Assembly (NCBI RefSeq): GCF_000699445.3
Contig: NC_067197.1
Span: 10,794,152-10,858,151, forward strand
Direction of reading: 5' to 3'
Source of the DNA: Schistosoma haematobium
Lineage: Eukaryota > Platyhelminthes > Trematoda > Strigeidida > Schistosomatidae
Length of the DNA: 64,000 nt
Shown one piece after another: positions 27,745 through 39,036 of this stretch (the stretch's first letter is position 1; each line of letters opens with the position of its first letter). The notes below the pieces were generated by a model. The model saw nothing but the letters and a program-made list of their open reading frames with translations, ran no database searches and was not told the DNA's origin. The position numbers were made by a program, and so were the translations under genes.

Positions 27745-28730
27745 AACAGGTTCCAAGCCTTACAAGTCCTATTCAGAAAGAAGAAATTACTATAGAGAAC
27801 AAATGGGAAGGGAGCAAAGAAGAACTAGCTTCAGCGTTTAAGGATGCGCTGGACCTCAAGAAGCATCATCATAACAAATGGATATCTAGCGAAACCCTGG
27901 ACAAGATTTAAGAGAACAAGATAGCAATCAACAGTTGAACAAGAGAAAGCCAAGGCACAAGCTCAGTACACTGAAGCAAACAAGCGAGTGAAGAGTAGCA
28001 TAAGAGCTGACAAGCAGAAATACGTAGAAGACCTAGTAACAATGGTGTAAAAAGCTGTAGGAGAAGGCAATGTGAAACAACTATATGACAGAATGAAGAA
28101 ATTGGCAGGGAAATATAGCAAACCTGAGAGACCAGTCAATGACAAAGGCAAGCCAGTCACTGAAAATCCACAACATAGGAACAAATAAGTGAAACACTTT
28201 GAAGAACTCTTGAATTAACCAACCCCACTGAACCCACCGGATATAGATGCAGCACACACAGACCTTCCTATACCTGTCATTCCGCCAATGATCGAGGAAG
28301 TCAGGATGGCCATCAAACAAGTCAGGAGTGGGAAGGCAGCAGGACCTGGCGACATGCCAGCTGAAGCACTGAAGTCAGGTATAAAAGTGACGGCAAAGAT
28401 GCTCCATGTTTTGTTCAGTAGGATTTGGGAGGAAGAACAAGTGTCGACAGGAAAGAAAGAAGGATATCTCATCAAGATACTAAAGAAATATGAGCAAATG
28501 TGAAAACTAGAGGCACCGCACTACTATCGGTACCAGAATGCGTTTTCAACGGCGTTGCTGAACCAGATGAAAGACTTGGTAGACGCCCAACTTCGGGATC
28601 AGTAGGCTGGATTCCGTAAGGGTTGGTCGTACACAAACAGAGTCGCTATACTATGGATTAATGGCAAGCAATCAGTTGTACTGAATTTATCGCTATACAC
28701 CTTGACTATGAAAAAGCATTTGACAGTGTG
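27745..28730 (+). pseudogene. RTE-like LINE, linker and reverse-transcriptase N-terminus (broken)
   Basis: From 27,745 a frame encodes the RFQALQ linker, the basic helical connector (KKHHHNKWIS, TEANKRVKSS) and the start of the RT palm. The RT block is IKQVRSGKAAGPGDMPAEAL around 28,306-28,365. Several in-frame stops and frameshifts, for example near 27,909, 28,048, 28,187 and 28,216, show it is dead. Near 28,615 a degraded AGFRKGWS block and then DYEKAFDSVDR (RT motif A, around 28,704-28,736) follow. An SR2 insertion interrupts at 28,739. It is probably the right half of the element whose endonuclease lies at 1-295. Confidence 0.75.
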
Positions 28731-28738
28731 GATAGGAG

Positions 28739-29254
28739 AGGGTGTGAATCTTCATCGACTGAGATGGTTGGGCCACGTGTTACGTATGCCTGAATACCGA
28801 TTACCACGACGTGCAATGCTATCCGGTATTGGGAATGGTTGGAAGAAAGTTAGGGGCGGCCAAACCAAAACGTGGTATCAGTGCTTGAAGACACGAACTT
28901 CTGGTCTGAGCCATGTTGGTAGATGCAGACTACTTGGTTGGGGTCCGCGTGACTATCGTAACCAATGGTTGGAGACTATTGGTGACATGGCTCAGAATCG
29001 ATCACAGTGACGTAGGTGTATACACTATCTTCTCTTAAACTAAGAGATTAAAAGCACTTTATATCTTTCTTTCTACGAACTAATTCTTTCTTCTTGTACT
29101 ATATCTTTATTGCAATCTTTCTTCTATATATTACCCCCATTGAAGTAACTACGTCCATGAATCCAGTGTTCATCTTGCTGTGCTAATGCGGTATGGCAAC
29201 TTGGACCGATGTGTATATGTGTCTGGTCCTATGTTGTAGCTGACTGACTGACTT
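28739..29254 (+). mobile_element. 5'-truncated SR2-like LINE copy with 8-bp TSD
   Basis: The piece holds only the last ~90 codons of the SR2-like polyprotein (VNLHRLRWLGHVLRMPEYRL to the DMAQNRS end, stop at 29,008) and the 3' UTR. It ends in the CTGACTGACTGAC tail typical of this family here. GATAGGAG occurs at both edges (28,731-28,738 and 29,255-29,262), and the RTE reading resumes right after it. This supports a target-primed insertion into motif A of the older RTE. The same tail occurs at 60,814 and, inverted, at 62,756. Confidence 0.88.
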
Positions 29255-29697
29255 GATAGGAGGACATTATGGAAACTTCGACACAATGGTGTAACTGAGG
29301 TCGTCAACATCATCCGGAAGACATACAAATTACAACAGTCATGCATGGAAGACAGCTGGTAGACGCACTCCAAGTGAAGACCGGAGTCAGACAAGACTGC
29401 CTACTCATTTCCTTTTTCTTCTGGTGCTCGACTAGATTATGAAGAACTCGACATCTGAGGGAAAGCACGTAATGCAATGGACAGCTTAAATGCAACTAAA
29501 CGATTTGGAATTCGCAGATGACCTAGTTCTTTTATCCCATACACACGAACAAATGCAGGTCAAGACAAGCAGTGTAGCAGAAGCCAGTGCATCAATAGGC
29601 TTTAACATACACAAGAGAAAAAGCAACATCCTCAGATAGATCGCGGAGAACACCAAATAAATCACACATGGGGAAACTCTAGAAGTGGAATCTTCCA
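29255..29697 (+). pseudogene. RTE-like LINE, reverse-transcriptase remainder after the SR2 insertion
   Basis: RT text continues from the interrupted motif A (RRTLWKLRHNGVTEVVNIIRK). It then runs through a decayed VRQGCLLSPFLF region to EFADDLVLLSHTHEQM near 29,509-29,555, which is the catalytic ADD box. It ends around SIGFNIHKRKSNILR near 29,635. Stops and frame changes are frequent. The recognisable sequence fades out by about 29,697, so the C-terminal end of the element is missing. Confidence 0.72.
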
Positions 29698-31267
29698 CTA
29701 AACATGTGTGCAGAAGGGCCAGATTGGTCCGTTGTCGGAGTACTTTGTCAAATATATTGGTATGTACAGAGGGCAAAGCGACATCAATGGATCCTTATCA
29801 TAAGAACGCGAATGGTTGTAATGACTAAGTCGCACACTATTTAACACACCGAAAGAACATAGACAAAAAAATAATACGCTAGTCACCTACATTTGGTTTA
29901 TTCCAGGTAAATTCCCAAGCTGCCAATTTCGGAGATACCTTGGCCCAGTTTGGGGAAGCCGCTATAGTAAATTTTAGGGAAATGAGACGCAATCCCCAAA
30001 ATTTCCTCAAACGTTGGAGAAGTTTCCCCGAAATTCCCCGAAATTGGCAGCCCGGGTTTATGCTTATAGGTCTAAGTATTACAACTGCTAGTAAGAATTG
30101 TGGGTTAGTGCATCAAGTGAACTGAAAGCTATGTCCATTAGAACCGTCGAAAATAACTTGTGTATAGAGTAGTTCACTGTCGACCCTTTGAGACGACAAT
30201 CAACGTCAGGTGAAAGGTTATTGTTTTAGGCAATAAACACCTTTGACATTCAACATTATTGAAATTTCATAAGCAGTTAACAATAGATTATGTGCTAAAA
30301 GGCGATCACAGCAACACCCAGGTAGTAAAATAAACACACTATCCAACTGGTTTTGGACAAAAGATATGAACGAAATCTCGTGAAGTATCAGGTCCAACAC
30401 CTCTCCAGAAGTCTTCTATGGATATACTAACACTCCAATGACTTGCTCCAGTCATCCAGAACAAATTGAAATGTCACAAATTGAATGTGATGTGTCGATT
30501 CAACAGATTAGAATGCTAAAGTTGAGTTAGTATCGAATAATAGTGATTTTATCGAAAAGCCCCTCATTTTTTCAGTTAGTTGTTACAAACACTCTAGGAC
30601 TTAGGCAAACAGCTAGGAATATCCTTTAAAGGTAAGAAAATAGAGATATCTTGATGTCGTTGGTAGCCTTCAAAAATACATAGGGAACGTACGATGACCG
30701 TATCTGTGTTATGGACTTCGCAGCCGCTGACATTTTCGCTGTACAGTCTACACGGTCTTACCAACATAGTAGGTACGAAATGAACACGGACTGCTTTCCC
30801 CTCCAAATATCCCCAAAATTGGGAGATCGGGCCTTATATGAATGGATGCGCACTTCCACCTTATGATGAAAGCGAGAGACAAACATCAGAAATAACACAA
30901 GTATGAGAATAAGACAACCTGACAAATGAAACTAGAAGTTGATAGCATAAGGTTTCAAATGAGTCATAAAACAACAACTCCGAACTCACCGCTTTGGGTT
31001 GAATTCGACAGTTGTCGGGGCCAATGTGACGATTGCAAAGCTATTTGACCTTCAAGGCCGTGTTTCAAAAAAGGCAGTGATTTTGTGCTTGTTGTGGTTA
31101 TCCTTGCCTTTGTGTAATTGTTGCATCAAAAGTATTCTTGGTCTATATTAAATCACTTTAGTTAAGGTTTGAAATCTTGCTTAAGTTTGTCTTGTGGTAC
31201 CCTTTTACTTATTGAATGACACATGTGATCATATTGTGTTTTACACCTTAATCTGACTAAATTGCTT
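29698..31267. other. Gene-free stretch with one small inverted-repeat element
   Basis: No frame in this 1.6 kb shows a recognisable domain. Apart from the inverted-repeat candidate at 29,911-30,060 and a related scrap near 30,805-30,840, I see only AT-rich sequence. The missing 5' exon(s) of PIGK could lie here or further upstream, but I could not identify one. Confidence 0.6.
29911..30060. repeat. Small foldback element candidate (MITE-like)
   Basis: GCTGCCAATTTCGG (29,919-29,932) is exactly inverted at 30,038-30,051 as CCGAAATTGGCAGC, and the flanks are partly complementary too. About 105 bp lie between. A decayed copy of the right end (CCCCAAAATTGGGAGATCGGG) occurs near 30,809-30,829, so the ends belong to a repeat family. 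I saw no clear TSD. It could equally be a solo end of a larger DNA transposon. Confidence 0.4.
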
Positions 31268-31397
31268 GGTAGTACTCACAACCGTGGACAAACTGGGAAC
31301 TGCTTGTTCCCTGTGGAGGAAGGAATGCAGTGTGATGAATGCAAAAAGTCGTTCCTTAAGATGTGTACCCGTTTAAGTCCCACCGCATACAAAAGAT
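31268..31397 (+). pseudogene. CR1-A ORF1, N-terminal half of a PHD-like zinc finger
   Basis: The frame reads GNCLFPVEEGMQCDECKKSF then LKMCTRLSPTAYKR. This has the Cys spacing and hydrophobic pattern of the first half of the PHD/esterase-type finger in CR1 ORF1 proteins. It ends at the Gypsy insertion site. The partner half (CSKPNSH, then LCMFCCANK) starts at 40,981 on the other side. Confidence 0.65.
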
Positions 31398-31720
31398 CGA
31401 TGATGTCACAGGTATTCAGTGTTTGACAACGCTTCTACCAGTAGCACCTTCTAATATATTTCGTTCCCACCAAGAGAAATCAAAAGACAGAGTCGAGGAG
31501 ATCAGAAGAGTATATTTGGCGATGACCAATATATCGGAATTCTCTGATCTAATCTGGCTAGCGATTGCGGTTGATGTTGAGCACGGCGTTACCACACGTG
31601 ATCTGGTGCGGATGCCTGACCGAGCGCCTTCAGCTAGATGAGTCCACTAAAACATGTGGTCAGCATCCAATGTCGAAAACTTACAGAGCTATTTATTTTG
31701 GGGATTTATTTACCGCTACA
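31398..31720 (-). repeat. Gypsy 3' LTR
   Basis: This copy runs from TGTAGCGG (on -) to the terminal CATCATC(G/A); the + strand edge is CGATGATG, where the other LTR has TGATGATG. It differs from the right copy at four sites in 323 bp. A polypurine tract abuts its right edge and the TSD AGAT its left. Confidence 0.93.
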
Positions 31721-31733
31721 GATCACTCCCCCT
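31721..31733 (-). other. Gypsy polypurine tract
   Basis: On the - strand the sequence TAGGGGGAGTGATC lies directly upstream of the 3' LTR. This is where plus-strand DNA synthesis of an LTR element is primed. Confidence 0.75.
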
Positions 31734-32191
31734 AGTGGGGCAGTGACGACCCTAAGACGTGGCCAGCCAGAAGTTTAAACCCAACGAGTTTGTCGTTGGT
31801 AAACACTCTTCTGATAGCTTACTAAGTGTAGCAGCGTCTGGTCGTCTTTCCTTACTATATGGGACCGAGGTGCAACATAGTAAAAAAAGAAAAAGTTACA
31901 ATGAAAATTTCGACTCCTCGTAAACTGCATCGTTCTTTTCCAGCCGTCCTGGAAAAGAAAAAGAAAGTGTAAGTGCATGTCGAAATACACTCGTATGTGC
32001 GTAAAAACTTAATGTCGGCGAAAAAATGGAAAATAAACTCGAGCACACGTAATAGCGTTAAAAAATAATTTTTCGTTTTTTTGTTTTTTTAAATAAAAAT
32101 AAAAATATATAGGCATATTAAAATTGTTTTTAAAAAAAATTATATATCGTAAAAAGAAAAATCGAGATAATATAAAATGTCTAGTAGTGCC

Positions 32192-33814
32192 TTACGTGCA
32201 GTAGTCGTTTAAATGTTCTGGAAATCTTGCTCTTCTTCCAGAACGCGTCGTTTCAGGTATATTTTCAGATACATTCGGAGTATCATCTCTAGTGTTGGTT
32301 GTCGGTTGAGGAATCATGAGTGGAGTCGTATCGTTCGATTGTACCGAAGGAAAATCGACGTGGATAGGATTTCCTTCTAAATACGCTGCTTTGAGGCGAT
32401 CGATGCTGATGCTATCGTTTGTTCCGTTCTTATCGACTATATAGTACTTAGATTCACGTTGAGAAACTTTGAAAGGTCCTTCGTACACTGATTCGAATGG
32501 TCGTCGATGCGAGTCTCGACGAACGAAAACGTGTGTACTATATCGTAAGTCAGGTTGAACGAAAACATCAGTTGATTGAGGTCGAGTGGAAGCAGGTTTA
32601 ACTGAACGCATTGCGTTTGTAAGCCTGTTCGTGTAGGAGGTTAGATCCGTGTTCATTGGAGAGGATGAAGGATCCACGAATTCTCCTGGAAGTCGAAGTG
32701 TCGTTCCATAGACGAGTTGCGCCACAGTGTATCCAATGTCAGCTTTCACTGCATTGCGAATACCTAGTAAGACAAGTGGAAGAACGTCGGTCCACTGTGA
32801 AACGTTTGCAGCCGATAGTGAAGCTTTTAGTTGTCGGTGAAAACGTTCTACCAACTTGTTTGCTTGTGGGTGGTAGGCGGTCGTTCGGAAGCGAGTGATT
32901 CCTAAAAGTGTGGTCAGACGACGGAAAAGATCGGATTCAAACTGACGTCCGCGGTCTGTAGTGATGGTTGAAGGGCAACCGAAGTTTGCTACCCATCGTT
33001 CGACGAAGGTGCGGGCCACTGTTTCAGCAGTGATCTCCTTAATAGGTACTGCTTCTGGCCATCGAGTGAAACGGTCAACGCAGGTTAAGAGATAAGAGTA
33101 TCCATTTGAATCTGGTAAAGGTCCTACCAAATCCAGATGAACATGGTCGAAACGGGCATCGGGAGTTTTAAACGAGCCTAAGGGACATTTATTGTGTCTG
33201 ATAACCTTAGATTTTTGGCAGCTTACACAGGAGCGTGCCCACTCCCTCACGTCTTTATTCATTCCAGGCCAGCAAAACCGTTCTGCTATAAGCTTGATGG
33301 TTGCACGAACACCTGGATGCGAAAGTTTGTGCAATGTGTTGAAGACATTGCGTCGATAATGTTTCGGCACGATTGGGCGATCCCTACCTGTAGATGTGTC
33401 ACAAAGTAAGGTTTCTTTACCTGTTCCCATCTGTTTGATGCGTAGTTTAAGGGTTGTGGACGATAACTCGTGCTGAAGATCACTGTCTTCTTTTTGAAGC
33501 TCGGCGAGTTTAAGAAGGTCGATTCCTTGGAAACTGTTCAAGGAAGTTATACGAGATAAAGCGTCTGCAACTACATTGTTTGCTCCAGAGATGTGTTGAA
33601 TATCTGAAGTAAACTGCGAAATGTAGTCCAGTTGTCGAGACTCACGAGGAGAGTACTTGTCAGAAGGAGAGCTTAACGAGAAAGTGAGCGGTTTATGGTC
33701 CGTGAAAAGAGTGAATTCACGACCTTCGATGTAGTGTTGGAAATGCCGTACAGCACAATACATAGCTAGGAGTTCCCTACCGAATGTGCTGTACCTCGAT
33801 TCGGTGTCTAGCAA
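32192..33814 (-). pseudogene. Gypsy pol: end of RNase H plus integrase (540 codons, open)
   Basis: The N-terminal part finishes the RNase H domain ([35 protein letters not shown]). A zinc-binding HHCC motif follows ([14 protein letters not shown] to CVSCQKSK). The catalytic DDE core comes next: Asp in [13 protein letters not shown], Asp in [11 protein letters not shown], Glu in [12 protein letters not shown]-terminal basic domain ends at a TAA. The reading is open throughout. At its upstream end the frame is out of register with 33,808-34,158 by one base within a T run. The element is therefore nearly coding-competent here. Confidence 0.9.
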
Positions 33815-34158
33815 CCTTCTAGAGAAAATGCCAAGGGTTGCCAGGAGTTGTTAACCCATTGTTGTAAGACTCCTCCGATTGCTGAGTCGGATGCGTCTAC
33901 TGCGATGCTAATGGGTGCTCGGGTGTCCTGATGTGCGAGCATTGTTGCTTTAGCAATCAGTTCCTTAACTGTGGAGAATGCTTTTCGTGCGGTGTCGTCC
34001 AAATTGATGGATTTCACATTTCCGCGAAGTTGGTCAGTCAGAGGTTTCATAAGTAATGCGCATTTGGGTATGAAACGTCTATAGAAACTTACCAGGCCGT
34101 TAAACGTGCGTAATTGCTTGACGGTGGTCGGTTCTGGGTAATCCAAAATGGCCGCCAC
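33808..34158 (-). pseudogene. Gypsy pol: RT thumb and start of RNase H
   Basis: This frame carries the RT connection block (QLRTFNGLVSFYRRFIPKCA) and the beginning of RNase H (ISIAVDASDSAIGGVLQQ, with the first catalytic Asp). It shifts into the integrase frame at about 33,815-33,825. One T appears to be missing in the LAFF codons (TTTTCT where TTTTTCT is needed). Confidence 0.85.
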
Positions 34159-35127
34159 TTTGGTTCTAAGGGGTCGGATACCTTGAGCATCGATAGTGTG
34201 TCCCAGAAAGTCTAACGAGTCGGTTCCAATTTGGCATTTCTGAACGTTTACAGTAATGCCATGTTTTTGTAATCGTTCGAAAACAAGATCCAGATGCTTG
34301 AGATGTGTTTCTCTGTCCGGACTTGCGATTAGGCAGTCGTCAACATACGCATGTACGAAGTTGAGACCTCGAAAACGTCGTCTATGAATCTTTGGAATGT
34401 TTGAGCAGCGTTTCTTAGACCGAAAGGCATTCGCAAAAATTCATAGAGTCCGAAGGGAGTTATGATAGCTGTTTTCGGTATGTCGTCAATAGCCATAGGG
34501 ATTTCGTTATACGCTTTAACCAAGTCGATTTTCGAAAAGACAGTTGTACCTTTCAAGGTAGCTGTCAAATCGTGAATGTGAGGCAACGGGTAACGATCGG
34601 GAATGGTTTTCGCGTTCAATCGCCGATAGTCACCAGTTGGACGCCAATCGTTGCTGTTCTTTCTAGGGACCATGTGCAACGGAGATGCATATGGGCTACT
34701 TGACGGTCGTATGATCCCTAAGTCTATCATGTGATCGAATTCGTTTTTCGCTAACCTTAGCTTTTCGGGAGCTAGTCGTCGTGCTTTAGAAAATACATGT
34801 GGTCCTGTAGTCGTGATGTGATGTGTAACATTGCTGGTTACACACGGTAATCTCGGTTGCGTTTGTTGTATCCCAGGGTACTTATCGAGTAGTGGTTGAT
34901 AGAGTGGGTCTATCATATGTTTAACTGTGACTGGGGATACTCTACAACCAGTAAAAGAAGTTACGCAAACGGACAAATTAGTGTTTCCGTCTACTAGCCT
35001 CCGTTTGCGCGTGTCGATGATCAGATTATGGTGTTGTAGAAGACCCATACCAATGATTGGCATAGAAACATCTGCAACAACGAAGATCCAGTGAATGGGT
35101 TTGCGTAAACCCACGTTAAGGTAAACG
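34159..35127 (-). pseudogene. Gypsy pol: reverse transcriptase, frameshifted before YVDD
   Basis: The frame encodes the end of protease, a linker and RT fingers/palm. Visible motifs are [44 protein letters not shown] (motif A Asp) and [20 protein letters not shown]. The catalytic YVDD follows in another frame near 34,335-34,346, because one T seems lost in GTTTTCGAGG near 34,373-34,382. The upstream end stops at the nested LTR element (35,127). The protein order continues on its other side in the protease frame at 39,457. Confidence 0.9.
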
Positions 35128-35543
35128 TGTAGTGGCATTGGACAATAGCCACACAATCCACAAAGCTGTGAACACGAGACTACTCAGAAAATAGATATTC
35201 AACATTTAACGCGGAGAAATACCTAACAATGGAGAGGGCGCGTACAAAGATTTGAATGGACTAGAGTTGATCGAACGGCATGGCTCGACCATGCAGGCGT
35301 GATTCATCTGAATGTTACCTCATATCTTCTATTCATATTAAATATATTGTTCCTTCTCTAGCCTAACCTTGTTCTACATCATGTATTGGTAATTGATACG
35401 ATACAGTGAGTTGGTGTAGTCGGTGATGTGACTTCCACGTAAGATCTTATAGATTAGGCAGTTATATCATGACAAATCTACAATTTTAGGATTAGGTCTA
35501 TTATTAGAGCAGTACTAATACAATAGTAGACCATAATTCTACA
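35128..35543 (+). repeat. 5' LTR of the nested element
   Basis: The LTR begins TGTAGTGGCATTGG and ends AATTCTACA. It differs from the right copy at two A/G positions. The TSD AACG lies immediately to its left. Confidence 0.93.
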
Positions 35544-35561
35544 TTGGCGAGCCCTTTTGAA
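35544..35561 (+). other. Primer-binding site of the nested element
   Basis: TTGGCGAGCCC begins directly after the LTR. The Gypsy host (TTGGTGAACCC, on -) and the inner LTR fragment (TTGGTGAGCCC at 36,213) have closely similar sites. All three therefore probably use the same or a related tRNA primer. Confidence 0.7.
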
Positions 35562-35749
35562 CACAAATTTAACCTCATTTTTGTTATTAATATTTTATTT
35601 TTTGTACTCAATCGTAAAAGTAGACCTGATTATCCGTAAACTAAGTTGGATATATAAATAGTTTTTCTTTTTTTAATTACCTTAAGTTATTCGTGTTATA
35701 GAAACCATTTTTTCGTGCTAACTTTATTGCTATATTTGTCACATACCTC

Positions 35750-35950
35750 ATGTCAGGCTCAATAGAAACCCATAATCTGGATGATTTGTCACCAGTGGAG
35801 ATAGACACTGTTATGACTACGAAATCCCGACTTCCAGAATTTGATCGTAGTGATCCTGAGTTGTGGTTTGCTCAACTAGAGCATTATTTCACGAGACACA
35901 ATATCAAATCTGAAGGGATTCGCTATAGAGATTTGTGTTCTATCCTGTAA
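35750..35950 (+). pseudogene. Gag N-terminal remnant of the nested element
   Basis: A 66-codon frame with an ATG start contains LPEFDRSDPELWFAQLEHYF. This matches the pattern near the N-terminus of Gypsy Gag proteins (a P-x-F ... ELWF motif, similar to IEAWFCYAEADF in the host Gypsy). It ends at a TAA and no further Gag follows. It may be a vestige rather than a working protein. Confidence 0.65.
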
Positions 35951-36011
35951 CAGCTTAGGTTGATTGGTTCAGAGTTGAACTCATACAACCAAGCATATGC
36001 CAAAACAGTAT

Positions 36012-36212
36012 TGTTAAAGTATTCATTCACTTCCTTGTTTTGTATAAGCGTTATATTCCCTATTATCTTATATTGAATGTTGAGAGCCTCTGTTTGTCTG
36101 AACAGATAATCCCACGCTCCACTGTGACTGCGCTAAGATCGAAATAAAGACCTATTCACTACTTGTCTGGTTTCTTCTATCAATAGCACGAGGGTTACAT
36201 ATAGACACGACA
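36012..36212 (+). repeat. Inner LTR fragment candidate
   Basis: The segment runs from TGTTAAAG to GACACGACA, contains AATAAA near 36,143, and is followed at once by TTGGTGAGCCC, a primer-binding-site-like sequence. That is the layout of an LTR 3' edge. I found no second copy downstream, so it is a lone LTR piece or part of a recombined interior. Confidence 0.5.
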
Positions 36213-39036
36213 TTGGTGAGCCCAACTAAAGAGACGCAACCTATTATTATTAATCCTTATTTCCACTTCAACTTTCTCGATCGATTTTATATCTATGTTA
36301 ACCCTGTATTCTAATAGTCTTCTGATTAATGCTCACATGCATTATCGTAATGTTATATTGATTAGTCCTCATGACAAACTAGCTCAATCGATGATAAAAA
36401 CTGGTCGTCTATATTAACTAATTAGCTTTGATGGTTTGTTAACAAGCTGTAATAGCATTTACATGCTTCAGCGACATAGTCTTGTTTAAACACCAAGCTC
36501 TAGCAAATATGACCTGTAAATGGCGTAAATATACATTGACTAACAATGCGATCAAGGACTAAATATTTATCTGGATCTAATTCTCAGTGTTTCTTCACTT
36601 AACACCTCATCCTGTTTTAAACGATGCACTATCCTGTAATATCTTTTCTTCTGACCACTGCCTGCCTAATTTCAAATTTTCGAGTTCCATTGCCAAATAA
36701 CAAGGATGACACTTCTCTAAAAACATACGGTGAGTTTCAGCCATAAGTTTTCTGCAATCATAAGGTCATTTTAGATGGCTCGTTCAATGGTGACCGCACA
36801 ATTATCTGGATTCATTCGGTTGTTCTGATCCGAGCGAGTGGCAAAAACGTCAACAGCATCAAGCACCCTGGAATTAATTGCCATACTGCATGTTTTATTC
36901 TGGATTCTTTTGGATCATTACTACTCCTCATGAATGGCGTTATATATGTCGTCCACTGAATCTAATTTTCAAAAATAACCCAGGCGAGTTCAACTATTTT
37001 ACTTAATGATTTTTTTACTTAACATGTATATGTTTTCCGGTTCCTTTTGCTATATATTTGTAAGTGTCCCTAGACTAAATGCAGCAACTTCTCATGGAAT
37101 GTTTATAACGCGTCATATTCCTGCCTGAAGTTTCATGAACAGTCTTAACTTTAAAATTATTTTTCTGGTCATGTTCATTATTTTTAATTTGTCATATACG
37201 CCAACAACCTGCATGTTAACCTGGCCCGTACATACGTTGCACTATACCTTCATGTCTTCTAAATTTAGAAATCATCTGAATCGCCTTTAACATTTATCAA
37301 TAAAGCCATCATAGTCGTTGTTGCTAATCGTATTTGGGTTTATAGATTGGTTTATCGTATTAGCAGCCTAAAATGCGAACATAGTTTAGATAATAAGATT
37401 AAAAATTTAGGTACTATCAACTATACTAGTAAAATAGCTAAATCCCCAGGTAGCTGTTGGCTAAACAAACGTTTCAAATCAAAACTCCGTAGCCTACTAG
37501 ATTTAACACTAAACGAATATTTCTGAATTGAAATTTATAATTAAATTAGGCGTCTCTGATTCTTTAACGTTATAAATTTCTGATAATTTCGAATAACCTA
37601 AAGCAACAATACCTATTTTTCCACTGACTAATCCTCAATCAGCACTATAACTAGTTAAATTTAATAGTTTCAGGATATCGTCATAAAGCATTGTCATGAC
37701 TTGACAATCACGTAATATGATTGATAAAATTAATGAAACTATTAACAAAATCGGTCAGCAAATTGACTTACAATTATCACTAGTGTTGTTTTTCTTTTAT
37801 CTTCATTCACCACAGATGATTACAGTATGTTTCTCTCTCAGTTGCTCATTCAGTAAATATCTCAAAACCTTGTCAGTCTAATTGATGGTTTAGCGACACA
37901 ATCATGCATGCAAATAATCAGTATAAGCAGTCGAGCAAATCTCCTGCAAACTGAAAACATCAATGTCGAATTTACCCCAACACTGACTAAGGTTCAAGCA
38001 ATTATCATAGACATGAGTTGGGAGTGTACTCCCCCTGGTTACAACTTATGTTCTCTCTGATAATCACATGAGCATCACTCACTATTAATCATATTGTAAA
38101 AACTTATTTAGTTAAATACATCTTGCAGCACCACATCACTTAGTAATGTGACACATAGGCTTAACTAATTTCAATAACTTATAACCACTATATCTCAATT
38201 AAATCGTATTCCGCCTTATGATAAACTGCATACTTGCAACTAACTTGTATGCCCAATCAGCCAGCGAGTATAAATATAAATAAATAGTCTGCCGCAGATC
38301 AGAACATTGAGTTTAGAGCATGTCTCTTACGAATACACTCATGTTTAACGATTTTTTCCTAGCTATCTGTCCAAAATTCATAGAATTATCACTTATGTAT
38401 TTAAATTTTATTTTGATAACCATTCATGTGTATTAGTAGTATTACTAAATTCTATCACGGTCAAGTAAAAATGAGGTTGAGAAAATCTCCTCGTAACTAA
38501 ATAAACCGTATCGAACTAACAGGAACACTGGTTGGAATTCTTCTCCACGGTATACTTTTGTTCCTTCAGTTAGCCTACTAATACAGATGCAATTGGAATT
38601 CAACTCATATGGACAACTTAACGGCATAATCGTTATTTGATTTCATAATTTAAACCAAAACTAATACCAATATTAACATTTCTACAATATTCATTACTTT
38701 AATATTTCTAAACACAAATACTTACTACCTATACGTTAAGTTATTAACCAACGGCTATTAGCACGCATCGTCTTATTATTATTATTGTTATGCCATTCTT
38801 TATAGTTCAAATAATCTTCACCCAAATTCTCATGTCAAGCGTTTTAAGCATGAAGGCAGATATTTTAAAATTATTATATGTATTTCCCGACCAGATGCTG
38901 CCGCTTTCTTTTTGATTTATCTTTCAGCTTACCAATACCCGGAGGATTCTTATTATCCTTGGTAACCTCCGGCGCGCGACGATCCCATCCAATTTGGTAT
39001 CGAACCAACATCACGTTGATTCTGGTGGGAGAGTAG
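36213..39036. other. Non-coding interior of the nested element
   Basis: This is 2.8 kb of AT-rich sequence with no frame over about 60 codons that looks like protein. The last bases (GGTGGGAGAGTAG, 39,024-39,036) form the polypurine tract. Its origin is not recognised. Confidence 0.65.

Noticed and set aside
31060..31180. Hydrophobic stretch (KKAVILCLLWLSLPLCNCC) as the missing PIGK signal-peptide exon
   Set aside because: No ATG in frame and no donor site placed to join the first exon in phase; hydrophobicity alone is not enough.
31363..31641. 92-codon frame in the Gypsy LTR, repeated as 93 codons at 40,617-40,898
   Set aside because: It lies within the LTRs and on the opposite strand to the element's genes; its presence twice is due to LTR duplication.
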